From Candidatus Nitrosocaldus sp. (GTDB taxonomy: Archaea; Thermoproteota; Nitrososphaeria; Nitrososphaerales; Nitrosocaldaceae): a stretch of 64,000 nt of DNA. Shown here in pieces: positions 35,334-43,747 of this stretch (position 1 is the stretch's first letter; each line of letters starts with the position of its first letter). The notes under the pieces are model-generated. The model saw only the letters and a program-made list of their open reading frames with translations, did no database searches and was not told the DNA's origin. A program made the translations under genes and the position numbers. The stretch spans positions 4,583 to 68,582 of the forward strand of contig JANWZS010000001.1 in assembly GCA_025054855.1 (NCBI GenBank), read 5' to 3'.

Positions 35334-36491
35334 CTACCTATCAGCCTCCACTGGCCAGTAGTTCATGCTCCAGTATATGCTCGGCATATCTGCGAGCTTG
35401 GCTCCCCTGAGTAGGTGTGCCATAACAGGTATCTCCCTGAACGATGGTACGCTCAGCTTGACCCTGTATGGCCTTGGGTTGCCATCGCTAACCAGATAGT
35501 ACGCCAACTCCCCTCTCGCAGCCTCTACACGCTTGAATGCCTCACCTACAGCACCCTTTGGGTTCGGCCCCAGTTTTGTCCTGACCGGGCCTGAGGGCAT
35601 CTTCTCGAGCGCCTGAAGTGCTATCTCAACGCTCTCATACATCTCAAGCCATGGCACGTATGCCCTAGCAAAGCTGTCCCCCTCCTTCATGGTCACAACA
35701 TCAAAGTCAAGCTCATCGTATACATCGTATGGCTCCACCTTACGTATATCATGGTCAACACCAGATGCCCTGAGCACTGGGCCAGTTGCACCAAGGTTTA
35801 TAGCATCCTCCCTGCTGAGCACACCAACCCCTACAGTCCTGGCCTGGAAGAGCGGGTTATCGTAGAATATGTCCCTGTACTCCTTCAGCCTGTTCCTGAA
35901 GTAGAGCAGGTGCCTCCTAGCCTTCTCAGGGAAGGCATCTGGGATATCGTTCCTCACGCCTCCAGGCACAAAGTACGCATGGGTAACCCTTGCACCAGAG
36001 GCCATCTCTGCAAGGTCTATGAGGAGTTCTCTATCTGCCATGGGCCACATGAACATGGTAGAGTGCCCAAGGAATATCCCGTATATGCCAAGCCAGTAGA
36101 GCTCGAATATACATCTATTGATCTCAGCCATCATGACCCTTATGTACTTTGCACGCTCTGGTACTGGGATGTTGGCTATCTCCTCTACTGCAAGCACGTA
36201 TGGGTAGAGTATGCCACACGAGTCAGCGATCATGGGCCTCTCAAGGTGGGGTATGTTCTGTATGTAGTTCCTGTACTCGCACATCTTCTCCTCCCCCCTG
36301 TGCACGTAACCTGGGTCTGGGAGTGCCTCCACTATTATATCCCCATCGACCTTGACGACCAACCTAAAGTGCCCAGAGCCTGGGTGCTGTGGACCAACAC
36401 TGAGCGTAAGTATGCCCCTATCCATGCCATCTTCCCCCTTGCCCTCTATCTGGAACCCAGGTATCCCTTCAGCGCTACCCATTCCACTCAT
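35334..36491 (-). CDS. nuoD: NADH-quinone oxidoreductase-like subunit D (complex I)
   Basis: The 49-kDa-type subunit, 385 residues, which forms the quinone pocket with NuoB. SVGPQHPGSGHFRLVV and GYVHRGEEKMCEYRNY match the N-terminal signature, and the C-terminus ends IPVMAHLLRGAKLADMPSIYWSMNYWPVEADR, typical of the family. A short extra N-terminus (about 28 residues) precedes it. It lies between nuoC (6-base gap) and nuoH. Confidence 0.96.
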   Translation of the reverse strand: MSGMGSAEGIPGFQIEGKGEDGMDRGILTLSVGPQHPGSGHFRLVVKVDGDIIVEALPDPGYVHRGEEKMCEYRNYIQNIPHLERPMIADSCGILYPYVLAVEEIANIPVPERAKYIRVMMAEINRCIFELYWLGIYGIFLGHSTMFMWPMADRELLIDLAEMASGARVTHAYFVPGGVRNDIPDAFPEKARRHLLYFRNRLKEYRDIFYDNPLFQARTVGVGVLSREDAINLGATGPVLRASGVDHDIRKVEPYDVYDELDFDVVTMKEGDSFARAYVPWLEMYESVEIALQALEKMPSGPVRTKLGPNPKGAVGEAFKRVEAARGELAYYLVSDGNPRPYRVKLSVPSFREIPVMAHLLRGAKLADMPSIYWSMNYWPVEADR

Positions 36492-36497
36492 GGATGA

Positions 36498-37010
36498 TCA
36501 CTCCTCCCTCCCCTTTATATGGAAGTCCTTACGCAATGGTGGTATATCAGCCCAGTCCTCTGGAAGGAGCAGGCGCTCAAGCCTCGGATGCCCCTCGAAT
36601 ATTACACCAAACATCTCGAACGTCTCACGCTCATGGTACTCAACCCCCCTATACACGGGGATGAGTGTTGGCATCACAGGGTCATCCCTGTCAAGTTGCA
36701 CAGCAAACGCAAGGACGAACGATCTGTACCTATCGTTGGTACATGAGCCTACATGGTACACAACATCTATGATCCTGTTCTTCGGATAGTCTACACCTGA
36801 TACCGATATGGGATGGTCGAACCCAAGTTCATCCCTAGCGAACCTGGCAAACTCCATGATGCTATCCTTGCTCACATTGAACCTTACCCTCCTGGGCTTC
36901 ACATATGCCAGTTTGGCCTTATCGCCAAACCTTGCAGTCACCTTATCCACTATCTCCTTCTCAAGGATCAGTTGACCGCTATCTGCACCTGCCTGCCCCT
37001 GCTGGCTCAT
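36498..37010 (-). CDS. nuoC: NADH-quinone oxidoreductase-like subunit C (complex I)
   Basis: The 30-kDa-type subunit, 170 residues. VIPVYRGVEYHERETFEMFGVIFEGHPRLERLLLPEDWADIPPLRKDF is the diagnostic C-terminal block. It sits in the peripheral arm beside NuoD. The N-terminus is Gln and Gly rich. It lies 33 bases after nuoB in the operon. Confidence 0.95.
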   Translation of the reverse strand: MSQQGQAGADSGQLILEKEIVDKVTARFGDKAKLAYVKPRRVRFNVSKDSIMEFARFARDELGFDHPISVSGVDYPKNRIIDVVYHVGSCTNDRYRSFVLAFAVQLDRDDPVMPTLIPVYRGVEYHERETFEMFGVIFEGHPRLERLLLPEDWADIPPLRKDFHIKGREE

Positions 37011-37043
37011 ACACCATCATCATCTGTTACTGCTTGCCACCGA

Positions 37044-37598
37044 TTACCTGAACCTGGTCCTCTTTATCTTCTCCTGCAGGAGGATGCAGCCCTGTATGAG
37101 GGTCTCTGGTCTGGGTGGGCATCCTGGGACATACACATCCACTGGTATAACGCCATCTATCCCTGGCAGTACGTTGTATGAGTCGAAGTATAGACCTCCA
37201 GTTATTGCGCATGCGCCCATGGCTATGACGTACTTGGGCTCTGGCATCTGATCGTATATCATCCTAACCCTTGGGGCCATCTTCCTTGTAACCGTACCCT
37301 GTATAACCATGAGATCGCACTGCCTAAGGGAACCGAAGGCCTCTATTATACCAAAGCGCTCCACATCGTACCTTGGGCCAGATGCCGCACCGAACTCTAG
37401 GCTACAGCATGCAGTCTCCAGGTGCACAGGCCATAGCGACCATAACCTGCCCCAGTTTATGGCGTAGCCTAATGGCTTATCTACAGCCCTTACAAGCACC
37501 TCGGATAATCTGCCAACCAACACGTTGAAGTTCGCTGGCCTCTCACCAGCCTCTCCCTTGCTCATCTCACGCTTGGGGCTCAGGAGTTCTCTCAGCAT
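37044..37598 (-). CDS. nuoB: NADH-quinone oxidoreductase-like subunit B (complex I)
   Basis: The N2 cluster subunit, 184 residues. The cluster Cys pattern is seen in HLETACCSLEFGAASGPRYDVERFG (paired Cys), MGACAITGG and VPGCPPRPETLIQG. It takes electrons from NuoI and delivers them to quinone. The N-terminus has about 35 extra residues. No NuoE, F or G genes are present, so electrons probably come from ferredoxin or another donor. Confidence 0.97.
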   Translation of the reverse strand: MLRELLSPKREMSKGEAGERPANFNVLVGRLSEVLVRAVDKPLGYAINWGRLWSLWPVHLETACCSLEFGAASGPRYDVERFGIIEAFGSLRQCDLMVIQGTVTRKMAPRVRMIYDQMPEPKYVIAMGACAITGGLYFDSYNVLPGIDGVIPVDVYVPGCPPRPETLIQGCILLQEKIKRTRFR

Positions 37599-37726
37599 GC
37601 AACTTCATGTACCCTACAAGGGGATAGTATTTATACCTTATCAGTGGCTAGGAGGATGTTACCACTCTTCTTACTTACTTACTGACTGACTACCCTCTAC
37701 TATCCTCTATCCTACCACCCTTACCA

Positions 37727-38098
37727 TCACCATATATCCCTCCTTGAGGATAGGTACATGGCATAGCCCAGTGCAGCGCCTAGGATGGCAAGGAAGACTA
37801 TGATTGGGAGGGTGACGAACCTTGGGAGGCCGAATAGCGATGCGCCCCAGGCATAGAGGAAGATGGTCATCACATCGAAGACCACGAACATAAGCACGTA
37901 CGAGTAGTACTGCATCATGAACCTAGTCCTACCCTCACCGCTGGGAACCTGCCCACACTCCATGGGCATGAACTTGACGGGATTGAAGAACCTCCTCCTT
38001 GGTGCTATCATCTTGGCCACTATGAGTGCTGGCACAGAGGCTACGACGCCGAAGAGTAGCATCCAGAGCAGTGGCTCGAATGATGCGCTCGCACCCAA
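37727..38098 (-). CDS. nuoA: NADH-quinone oxidoreductase-like subunit A (complex I)
   Basis: A three-helix membrane subunit of 123 residues. KFMPMECGQVPSGEGRTRFMMQYYSYVLMFVVFDVMTIFLYAWG is the diagnostic block with the mobile loop Cys. It is the first gene of the nuoABCDHIJKMLN operon, which keeps the usual order without interruption. A TATA-like box inside an inverted repeat lies about 35 bases upstream. Confidence 0.96.
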   Translation of the reverse strand: MGASASFEPLLWMLLFGVVASVPALIVAKMIAPRRRFFNPVKFMPMECGQVPSGEGRTRFMMQYYSYVLMFVVFDVMTIFLYAWGASLFGLPRFVTLPIIVFLAILGAALGYAMYLSSRRDIW

Positions 38099-38126
38099 CC
38101 CTACCAGCCTCTAACTAGAGATGGTC

Positions 38127-38150
38127 TCCAGTTATAAAAGGATAACTGGA
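38127..38150 (-). promoter_or_regulatory. Promoter of the complex I operon inside an inverted repeat
   Basis: Nine-base arms tccagttat and ataactgga flank aaaagg and overlap the TATA-like cttttataac read towards nuoA. A regulator bound here would cover the promoter. It also lies 49 bases above the divergent membrane-protein gene, whose own TATA box (gtataaata) is near 38168-38176. Confidence 0.6.
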
Positions 38151-38198
38151 TAATCTGGCATGCTACCGTATAAATAAACGCTCTCTCCATCCCATCGT

Positions 38199-39410
38199 AT
38201 GCTCCTAGTATCTACATGGAGCAGACCATTCGTCAAGGCAACTGTGGTACTGCTCTTCATAGGCACTGGAATAGGCTCTGCATGGATGCTGATGCTCTCT
38301 GGCTACAGCATGGGTATCCCAGCAGGTGTATTTGCACTTCACAGGGAGTTCCAGACAGGGGCCATAACACTGCTTATAATGGGTGTGATGTACATGTTGG
38401 TGCCGAGGATAAGGAGCATCAGGTTTACCAATGTGAGAGAGGCAAGGATATCATTCGTGCTGATGATAGCATCTCTAGTAATGCAATCGAGTGCGGTAGT
38501 GGTTGGGAGCAGCATGATTCTGGTAGCAGCAGTAACGAGACTAACCGCAGTAGCACTCTTCTCCCTACTCGTACTCCTGATGCTGAGGGTTGCTCCAAGA
38601 TCAGGCAGGTTGGCAGATCACTACTTCACACTCTCGCTCTCCATGCTTATCGCATACAGTGCACTGCATACAGCTGCTGCAGTAGGCATGAACATCAAGA
38701 TGGAGCCCCTGAACCTCATCTACATATGGATGGCATCCGTGATATTCACCATATTTGGTGTGCAGTACAAGGTCGTGCCTGTATTCTTCAACCAGTCTTC
38801 CCCCATGAGGGGTGTGGACCTCGTTGCGTTCATATCTGCACTGACATCCGCATCCATGCTTGTGATGCAACTATTCGCTGCCGCAGTAGCTGCAATGATG
38901 GTCTCTGCGCTTGCATTTGCATACAGCATATACCTCATGCGCAGACTGACCATACCAGGGTTCCTCTACACGTCACAGGACCCTCAGGCGACAGAGAAGA
39001 TAGCGAGGCTGAGGTTCTTTGCTACACTGCTGAGGGTAGCGTACATAGCACTCCTCCTAGGCCTGATAAACGCACTGCTCTATGCCACGAACCCTACATT
39101 CCACCTCTACGACCTTGCAATACATATGGTTACGATGGGGTTCATAGGCATAACCATAATGAACTTCATGCCCATAATGCTACCTCCTATAGTTGGGAGG
39201 AATGTTAACTATACGAGGTTCAATATGATACCATTGATTGTGCTGCTCTCTGCAATAGCATTGAGGGTATCCTGGAATCTCATGCCATATATGATGGCAG
39301 TCGATAGGGTTGTGTTCGGCATATCTGGCCTCGTTACCGTTGCAGCTATGATACTCTACATAAACATGATCCACGCATCCATGGACCCTCCTGCGCATGT
39401 AGAAGGCTAA
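38199..39410 (+). CDS. Polytopic membrane protein, NnrS-like
   Basis: The protein has 403 residues and about 12 hydrophobic helices. Isolated His residues lie in FALHREFQTGAITLLIMGVMYMLVPR, SALHTAAAVG and DLAIHMVTMGFIGITIMNFMPIMLPPIVGR. This spacing recalls NnrS and heme-copper oxidase subunit I relatives, which use membrane His for heme or copper. The assignment is by pattern only. It is divergent from nuoA and transcribed from a TATA box about 25 bases above the ATG. Redox or nitric oxide handling is possible, not shown. Confidence 0.6.
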   Translation: MLLVSTWSRPFVKATVVLLFIGTGIGSAWMLMLSGYSMGIPAGVFALHREFQTGAITLLIMGVMYMLVPRIRSIRFTNVREARISFVLMIASLVMQSSAVVVGSSMILVAAVTRLTAVALFSLLVLLMLRVAPRSGRLADHYFTLSLSMLIAYSALHTAAAVGMNIKMEPLNLIYIWMASVIFTIFGVQYKVVPVFFNQSSPMRGVDLVAFISALTSASMLVMQLFAAAVAAMMVSALAFAYSIYLMRRLTIPGFLYTSQDPQATEKIARLRFFATLLRVAYIALLLGLINALLYATNPTFHLYDLAIHMVTMGFIGITIMNFMPIMLPPIVGRNVNYTRFNMIPLIVLLSAIALRVSWNLMPYMMAVDRVVFGISGLVTVAAMILYINMIHASMDPPAHVEG

Positions 39411-39485
39411 TGGTCTATGTGCTCTTGCAGTAGACTACTGACCGCTACCCATCATTATCTACCCATCAGTATCTGTGTACCCTAC

Positions 39486-41342
39486 CTACTTCACCGTAAC
39501 AGACTTCGCTAGGTTCCTTGGGTAGTCTGGATTGCAGTCTCTCTTCAGGGCCATGTGGTATGCAAGTAACTGCAACGGTATAACCTCATACAGTGGGTAG
39601 AGCAGTGGCTCAACTCCTGGGATGGCCAGTATGGTATCGTAGAGGCTGCTCTCTGCATCAGATATGCCTATGATGTACGCCCCTCTAGACTTGACCTCAT
39701 GCACAGATGTGAGCATATCCCTGTACGTCTGATCCATGGGGTTCAACGCTATCACCACACTCTTCCCATCTATCAGCGCCAATGGGCCATGCTTAAGTTC
39801 ACCTGCATGTATAGCTTCAGCATGCACATATGCAAGTTCCTTCAGCTTCAGTGCACCCTCTAGCGCTATGACATGGTGTATGCCTTTGGCTATGATGTAT
39901 ACGCTACTTGCATCCTTTATACGCTCAGCGGTACTTGCTATATGCTCCTCCCCTTCAAGTATGCTCCCAACGTGCATGCTGGGGTTACCTATATCGATCT
40001 CCATGGTGCTCCTACCCATAGCCTTGGCCATCTCCATGCATATCCTGTAGAGTAGTGCAACCTGTGCAGTGAAGCTCTTGGTTGCAGCAACACCTATCTC
40101 TGGCCCAGCATTTATGCTCAGGAAGAGATCGCTCTCCCTAGCAAGTGTGGATAGCGGGGAGTTTACCAGTGATAGTATCCTGAAGCCCTTGCTCCTCGCC
40201 ATCCTAACAGCATCCAGCACATCCGCAGTCTCTCCGCTCTGTGATACTGCAAGTAGGACTGGGCCTACACCATGATCGCAGTTGCTATCGTCATCTACAT
40301 AATGAGTATCCATACTGTACAGGAACTCGCTTGCAACAACGACATCACAGCCTACCATACATATCCTTGAGAGTAGATGCTTGGCCATGAGTGCTGCATG
40401 GTAACTGCTACCAGAGCCAGTCACCACTATCCTTCTAGAGGCGAGTAGCGTCCTGACTACCTCATGCACTCTACTACCCTCAATACTGAATGCCCTAGAT
40501 ATGGTATCTCTCTGCTCATGTATCTCCTTGATGGTGTAGTGTGCGAACCTCCCCTTATCTATATCAGCAAACTCCCATGCTACCTGTGTTACATCCTTCG
40601 CAACCTTGCCATGTCTATCATATACCTCTATGCTCAACCCCTTCTGTGCCTCTCTAACTATGAATGCCTCGCCATCTGCAAGGAATACTGCCTTATCTGT
40701 ATGCCCTATGAATGCCAGTACATCGCTTGCTATGAAGCACTCATCTGCAAACAACATACCATCCCTGCCCTTACGTGGATTGCCCAGCCCTATAATGAGT
40801 GGTTCATGGTTCCTTGCTCCTACCAGTGTGCCATCATGCACAAGTGCCACGAATGAGTACGAACCACTCAACATACTGGTCAGATCCAAGAGTGCCTTGC
40901 TTATGCTATTGCCATCGTATACAACAGGAGTAGGCAGGTACTCTAGCAGGTGTGCTATGACCTCGCTATCTGTCTCGCTCCTGAATATATGCCCCCTTGT
41001 AGTGAGCATGGACCTCAACTCCACATGATTCTCCACTATCCCGTTATGCACAACTGCTACTCTACCATCGCATGATACGTGGGGGTGTGCGTTGATATCG
41101 TTCACTACTCCATGCGTAGCCCATCGTGTATGCCCTATACCAACACTACCATACATGCCATCTAGGTTCAGTCTAGCATTAACATGACCCACGTTGCCAA
41201 CACCCTTCCTTACCACCAACCTAGAGTTGTGCACTGTGGCTAAACCAACGCTATCGTAACCCCTGTACTCCATCATGGATAATCCCCTGACTATGAGAGG
41301 GGCTGCATCCCTGTAACCCTTGTATGCAATGATGGAGCACAC
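39486..41342 (-). CDS. glmS: Glutamine-fructose-6-phosphate aminotransferase (isomerising)
   Basis: GlmS makes glucosamine 6-phosphate from fructose 6-phosphate and glutamine, the entry to amino-sugar synthesis. The N-terminal glutaminase begins MCSIIAYKG with the catalytic Cys (Ser replaces the usual third-position Gly), with GHTRWATHG and HNGIVENH following. Two SIS domains follow: TGSGSSYHAALMAKHLL with LLAVSQSGETADVLDAV, and HAGELKHGPLALID. The end KRDCNPDYPRNLAKSVTVK is the typical C-terminus. Length of 618 is normal. Confidence 0.96.
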   Translation of the reverse strand: MCSIIAYKGYRDAAPLIVRGLSMMEYRGYDSVGLATVHNSRLVVRKGVGNVGHVNARLNLDGMYGSVGIGHTRWATHGVVNDINAHPHVSCDGRVAVVHNGIVENHVELRSMLTTRGHIFRSETDSEVIAHLLEYLPTPVVYDGNSISKALLDLTSMLSGSYSFVALVHDGTLVGARNHEPLIIGLGNPRKGRDGMLFADECFIASDVLAFIGHTDKAVFLADGEAFIVREAQKGLSIEVYDRHGKVAKDVTQVAWEFADIDKGRFAHYTIKEIHEQRDTISRAFSIEGSRVHEVVRTLLASRRIVVTGSGSSYHAALMAKHLLSRICMVGCDVVVASEFLYSMDTHYVDDDSNCDHGVGPVLLAVSQSGETADVLDAVRMARSKGFRILSLVNSPLSTLARESDLFLSINAGPEIGVAATKSFTAQVALLYRICMEMAKAMGRSTMEIDIGNPSMHVGSILEGEEHIASTAERIKDASSVYIIAKGIHHVIALEGALKLKELAYVHAEAIHAGELKHGPLALIDGKSVVIALNPMDQTYRDMLTSVHEVKSRGAYIIGISDAESSLYDTILAIPGVEPLLYPLYEVIPLQLLAYHMALKRDCNPDYPRNLAKSVTVK

Positions 41343-41440
41343 GGCATAATATACCCCTGCTGGTATTTCAATATTTGGAGGCTATATAATAATGATGATG
41401 GAAGGCTATTACAGCACCTCGATACTATGCTTGCACCTGC

Positions 41441-42385
41441 CTACGCGTATACCTTGCCTATCTGCTTCCTCATCATCCTTATAAGCCTCATCTGGGAGCG
41501 CTTAACCACGAGTGAGAGTACGCCTATGCTCATCCCCTGTATTGCTACCAGCAGTAACGCTATACCAACGAGGAACCAGTTGCTGGAGAACCTGCCAGTG
41601 TACACCATCTCCATGAACGAGCTGAACAATATTATGCTAGCAGGTATAAGTAGCATGCTGACCATTAGTGAGTAGAATGCCCCAGGGTTATGCACCTTTG
41701 CGAGGTTGAATATACTGCTCATTATCCTGAACCCATGCTTCCATGTGGAGAGCTTCCTCTTCCCTATCCTACTCCTGTAGTTTATAGGCACCTCCGTTAT
41801 ATTGCCTATGCTTGCTATCTGTGCAGCGATCTCAGCCTCAACATCGAACCCAGATGTGCTCAGATCTATCTCCCTCATGGTCTCAGTCTTGAGCATGTAC
41901 ATGCCAGAGCATACATCCGAGAGGTTTGTGTTCATGAGTAGGTTGAATACCTTCGTTATTATTGCATTGCCCAACTTGTGTAAACCGCTCATGCTCTCCT
42001 CCTCAACAGGCACCCTTGCACCGATTATCTCATCATAACTGCCCATGTGCTGAATGAAGCGCTCTATGCTCGATGCATCATACGTGTAATCCCCATCCAT
42101 GACTAGCATGTATGGAGTATCCACATTCTCAAATGCTGTCTTGAGTGCCCCAGTCTTGCCCTTGCCATGCTGGTAGATCACCCTTGCACCAAGACCCCTT
42201 GCCACCTCAACCGTTCTATCTCTAGAGTAGCCATCAACCACCAGTATGTTGGTTATGCCTAGGGAGTGCAACTCCTCTATAACCTTGGCTATACCCTCCT
42301 CCTCATTAAGCGTTGGTATAACCACTGTTATCAGCCTGTTCACATCCAGACTCCTGAGCCTCTCCTTGACCTCTACACCCATCAT
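41441..42385 (-). CDS. Family 2 glycosyltransferase, dolichol-phosphate mannosyltransferase-like
   Basis: The protein has 314 residues. The GT-A core shows TVVIPTLNEEEGIAKVI, VVDGYSRDRTVEVARGLG and MLVMDGDYTYDASSI (DxD-like). Two membrane helices close the protein (about 235-255 and 265-290). Such enzymes load a sugar from a nucleotide onto a lipid carrier for surface polymers or glycoproteins. It overlaps the winged-helix gene upstream by 4 bases, so the two are translationally linked. Confidence 0.9.
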   Translation of the reverse strand: MMGVEVKERLRSLDVNRLITVVIPTLNEEEGIAKVIEELHSLGITNILVVDGYSRDRTVEVARGLGARVIYQHGKGKTGALKTAFENVDTPYMLVMDGDYTYDASSIERFIQHMGSYDEIIGARVPVEEESMSGLHKLGNAIITKVFNLLMNTNLSDVCSGMYMLKTETMREIDLSTSGFDVEAEIAAQIASIGNITEVPINYRSRIGKRKLSTWKHGFRIMSSIFNLAKVHNPGAFYSLMVSMLLIPASIILFSSFMEMVYTGRFSSNWFLVGIALLLVAIQGMSIGVLSLVVKRSQMRLIRMMRKQIGKVYA

Positions 42386-42744
42386 AACCTATCACCCTCC
42401 TCAAGAGACTTGCTCGATATGCTAGCCTTAGCCTTGCTCGTATTTAAGCTTTCGTAGAACTTTAGATACCTGAGCCCCTTCTCCGTTGTTATGTATATGC
42501 ACCTGCCACGCTTACCAGCATTGCTATCCTCATGCATGCTGATGAAGCCATGCTCCAAGGCGTAGTTTATGTAGTGCTTGACCTGCGCAAAGCTCAGGGC
42601 ATTATCGTACATCATCTTGGTCTTGGTTATGCCGTTGATTGCTGATGCAAGAACACCTGCCAGTATCTCCTCCCTGCTCCTCCTCCTTGTATGCATATAA
42701 TCAGACCTGTTCTTGACATCACGCCTGTTCATGTTCCTGCTCAT
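42382..42744 (-). CDS. Winged-helix DNA-binding protein
   Basis: The protein has about 120 residues. RRSREEILAGVLASAINGITKTKMMYDNALSFAQVKHYINYALEHGFI is a winged helix-turn-helix, followed by the wing GRCIYITTEKGLRYLKFYESL. It resembles archaeal small HTH regulators. The frame opens at a GTG at 42777 that overlaps the tttatatt TATA box, so I place the start at the ATG at 42744. It may regulate its own glycosyltransferase operon, which is inference. Confidence 0.8.
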   Translation of the reverse strand: MSRNMNRRDVKNRSDYMHTRRRSREEILAGVLASAINGITKTKMMYDNALSFAQVKHYINYALEHGFISMHEDSNAGKRGRCIYITTEKGLRYLKFYESLNTSKAKASISSKSLEEGDRL

Positions 42745-42837
42745 ACGTACTACTCTCCATGACTGGAATATAAACACAGTTGGAATATGAGATATGTAAT
42801 AGGTATTATATAACAGGAGTTACATGATTGAATACAC

Positions 42838-43527
42838 CTAATGCATCCTTACCAGTAGTGCACGTAAACCCTGGAGTACTGATGCTGATAGGAGCGCTGC
42901 GAATGATATGTGGAGTACGATGGCAAGTATATCTATGGCATCATAAACGCCTCTAATTATACTCTTTGAGCTGATACCACCTATACCCAGTATGTGGTCG
43001 AGGAAGAGTAGACCGTCGGTAGTGAAGAGGTAGAGCATAGAACCTATGAGGGGGAGCATAACCACCATACCAAGTATGTTCCTCGAGTTCATGGCAACCA
43101 TAGCCTTATCATACCTTAGGATGAGCAGAAGTGCCATGCCCATGCCTATGAACTCCATTGCTATGTTGAGTGGTGAGAGCAGGCTATTGCCCATGCCTAC
43201 CTGGAACCTGAGTGGCCAGAGTATGTTAGTACTCGCAACTACCACATCACCGAAGATTATGTGCTGGATGACCGCTACGAAGTACGGTATGCTCCTCCTC
43301 CTGTACATTATGAAGAGTGGTATGAATGCTATGCCCCATAAGAGTACGCTATGCGTCACAGACCTATGCTTGATGTACTCCTGGAGCAGGATATCCACAT
43401 CTGGTATCATGCCCAAGAGCATCACGAGATAGGGGTTGATCTTGACCCTGAGCACTGATGCCAATGGCCTGGATATCACATATGCCCATGCAGCATGCCC
43501 TACTAGGAACACCTGTAGAGCTTCCAT
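42838..43527 (-). CDS. Membrane-bound metal-dependent hydrolase, DUF457/YdjM-like
   Basis: The protein has 229 residues and about six hydrophobic segments. Possible metal ligands are seen in VGHAAWAYV, GMIPDVDILLQEYIKHRSVTHSVLLW and VIQHIIFGDVV, which match the His and Asp pattern of the DUF457 family. Members of this family are thought to be membrane hydrolases with unknown substrate. It is divergent from the small basic gene. Confidence 0.75.
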   Translation of the reverse strand: MEALQVFLVGHAAWAYVISRPLASVLRVKINPYLVMLLGMIPDVDILLQEYIKHRSVTHSVLLWGIAFIPLFIMYRRRSIPYFVAVIQHIIFGDVVVASTNILWPLRFQVGMGNSLLSPLNIAMEFIGMGMALLLILRYDKAMVAMNSRNILGMVVMLPLIGSMLYLFTTDGLLFLDHILGIGGISSKSIIRGVYDAIDILAIVLHISFAALLSASVLQGLRALLVRMH

Positions 43528-43570
43528 GATCTGGCTAAAAACCTTTATCTACCCATGCCTAATGCTCTGT

Positions 43571-43675
43571 ATGGCGAAGAGGTTCAACCCCGAGAGGTTC
43601 ATTAGATGCACGGCAAAGTCATACAGCAGGAAGGAAGCGAAGGCCAAGCGTGTACGGGTGAGGAGGAAGCGCTAG
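43571..43675 (+). CDS. Small basic protein of 34 residues
   Basis: From an ATG at 43571 the frame encodes MAKRFNPERFIRCTAKSY and ends in a run of Lys and Arg (AKRVRVRRKR). About 15 of 34 residues are Lys or Arg. A TATA-like ctttatct at about 43543 lies 25-27 bases upstream, the leaderless spacing used by neighbours. The composition suggests RNA binding or a small ribosome-associated protein. I do not recognise a family, and its reality rests on the promoter and the strongly basic reading. Confidence 0.5.
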   Translation: MAKRFNPERFIRCTAKSYSRKEAKAKRVRVRRKR

Positions 43676-43747
43676 CCTCATATCATCCATCGGCCAAGAG
43701 CCCAGCAGAAGCATCATCATGGCGCATCCAGCAGCGAGCGCTTCCAC

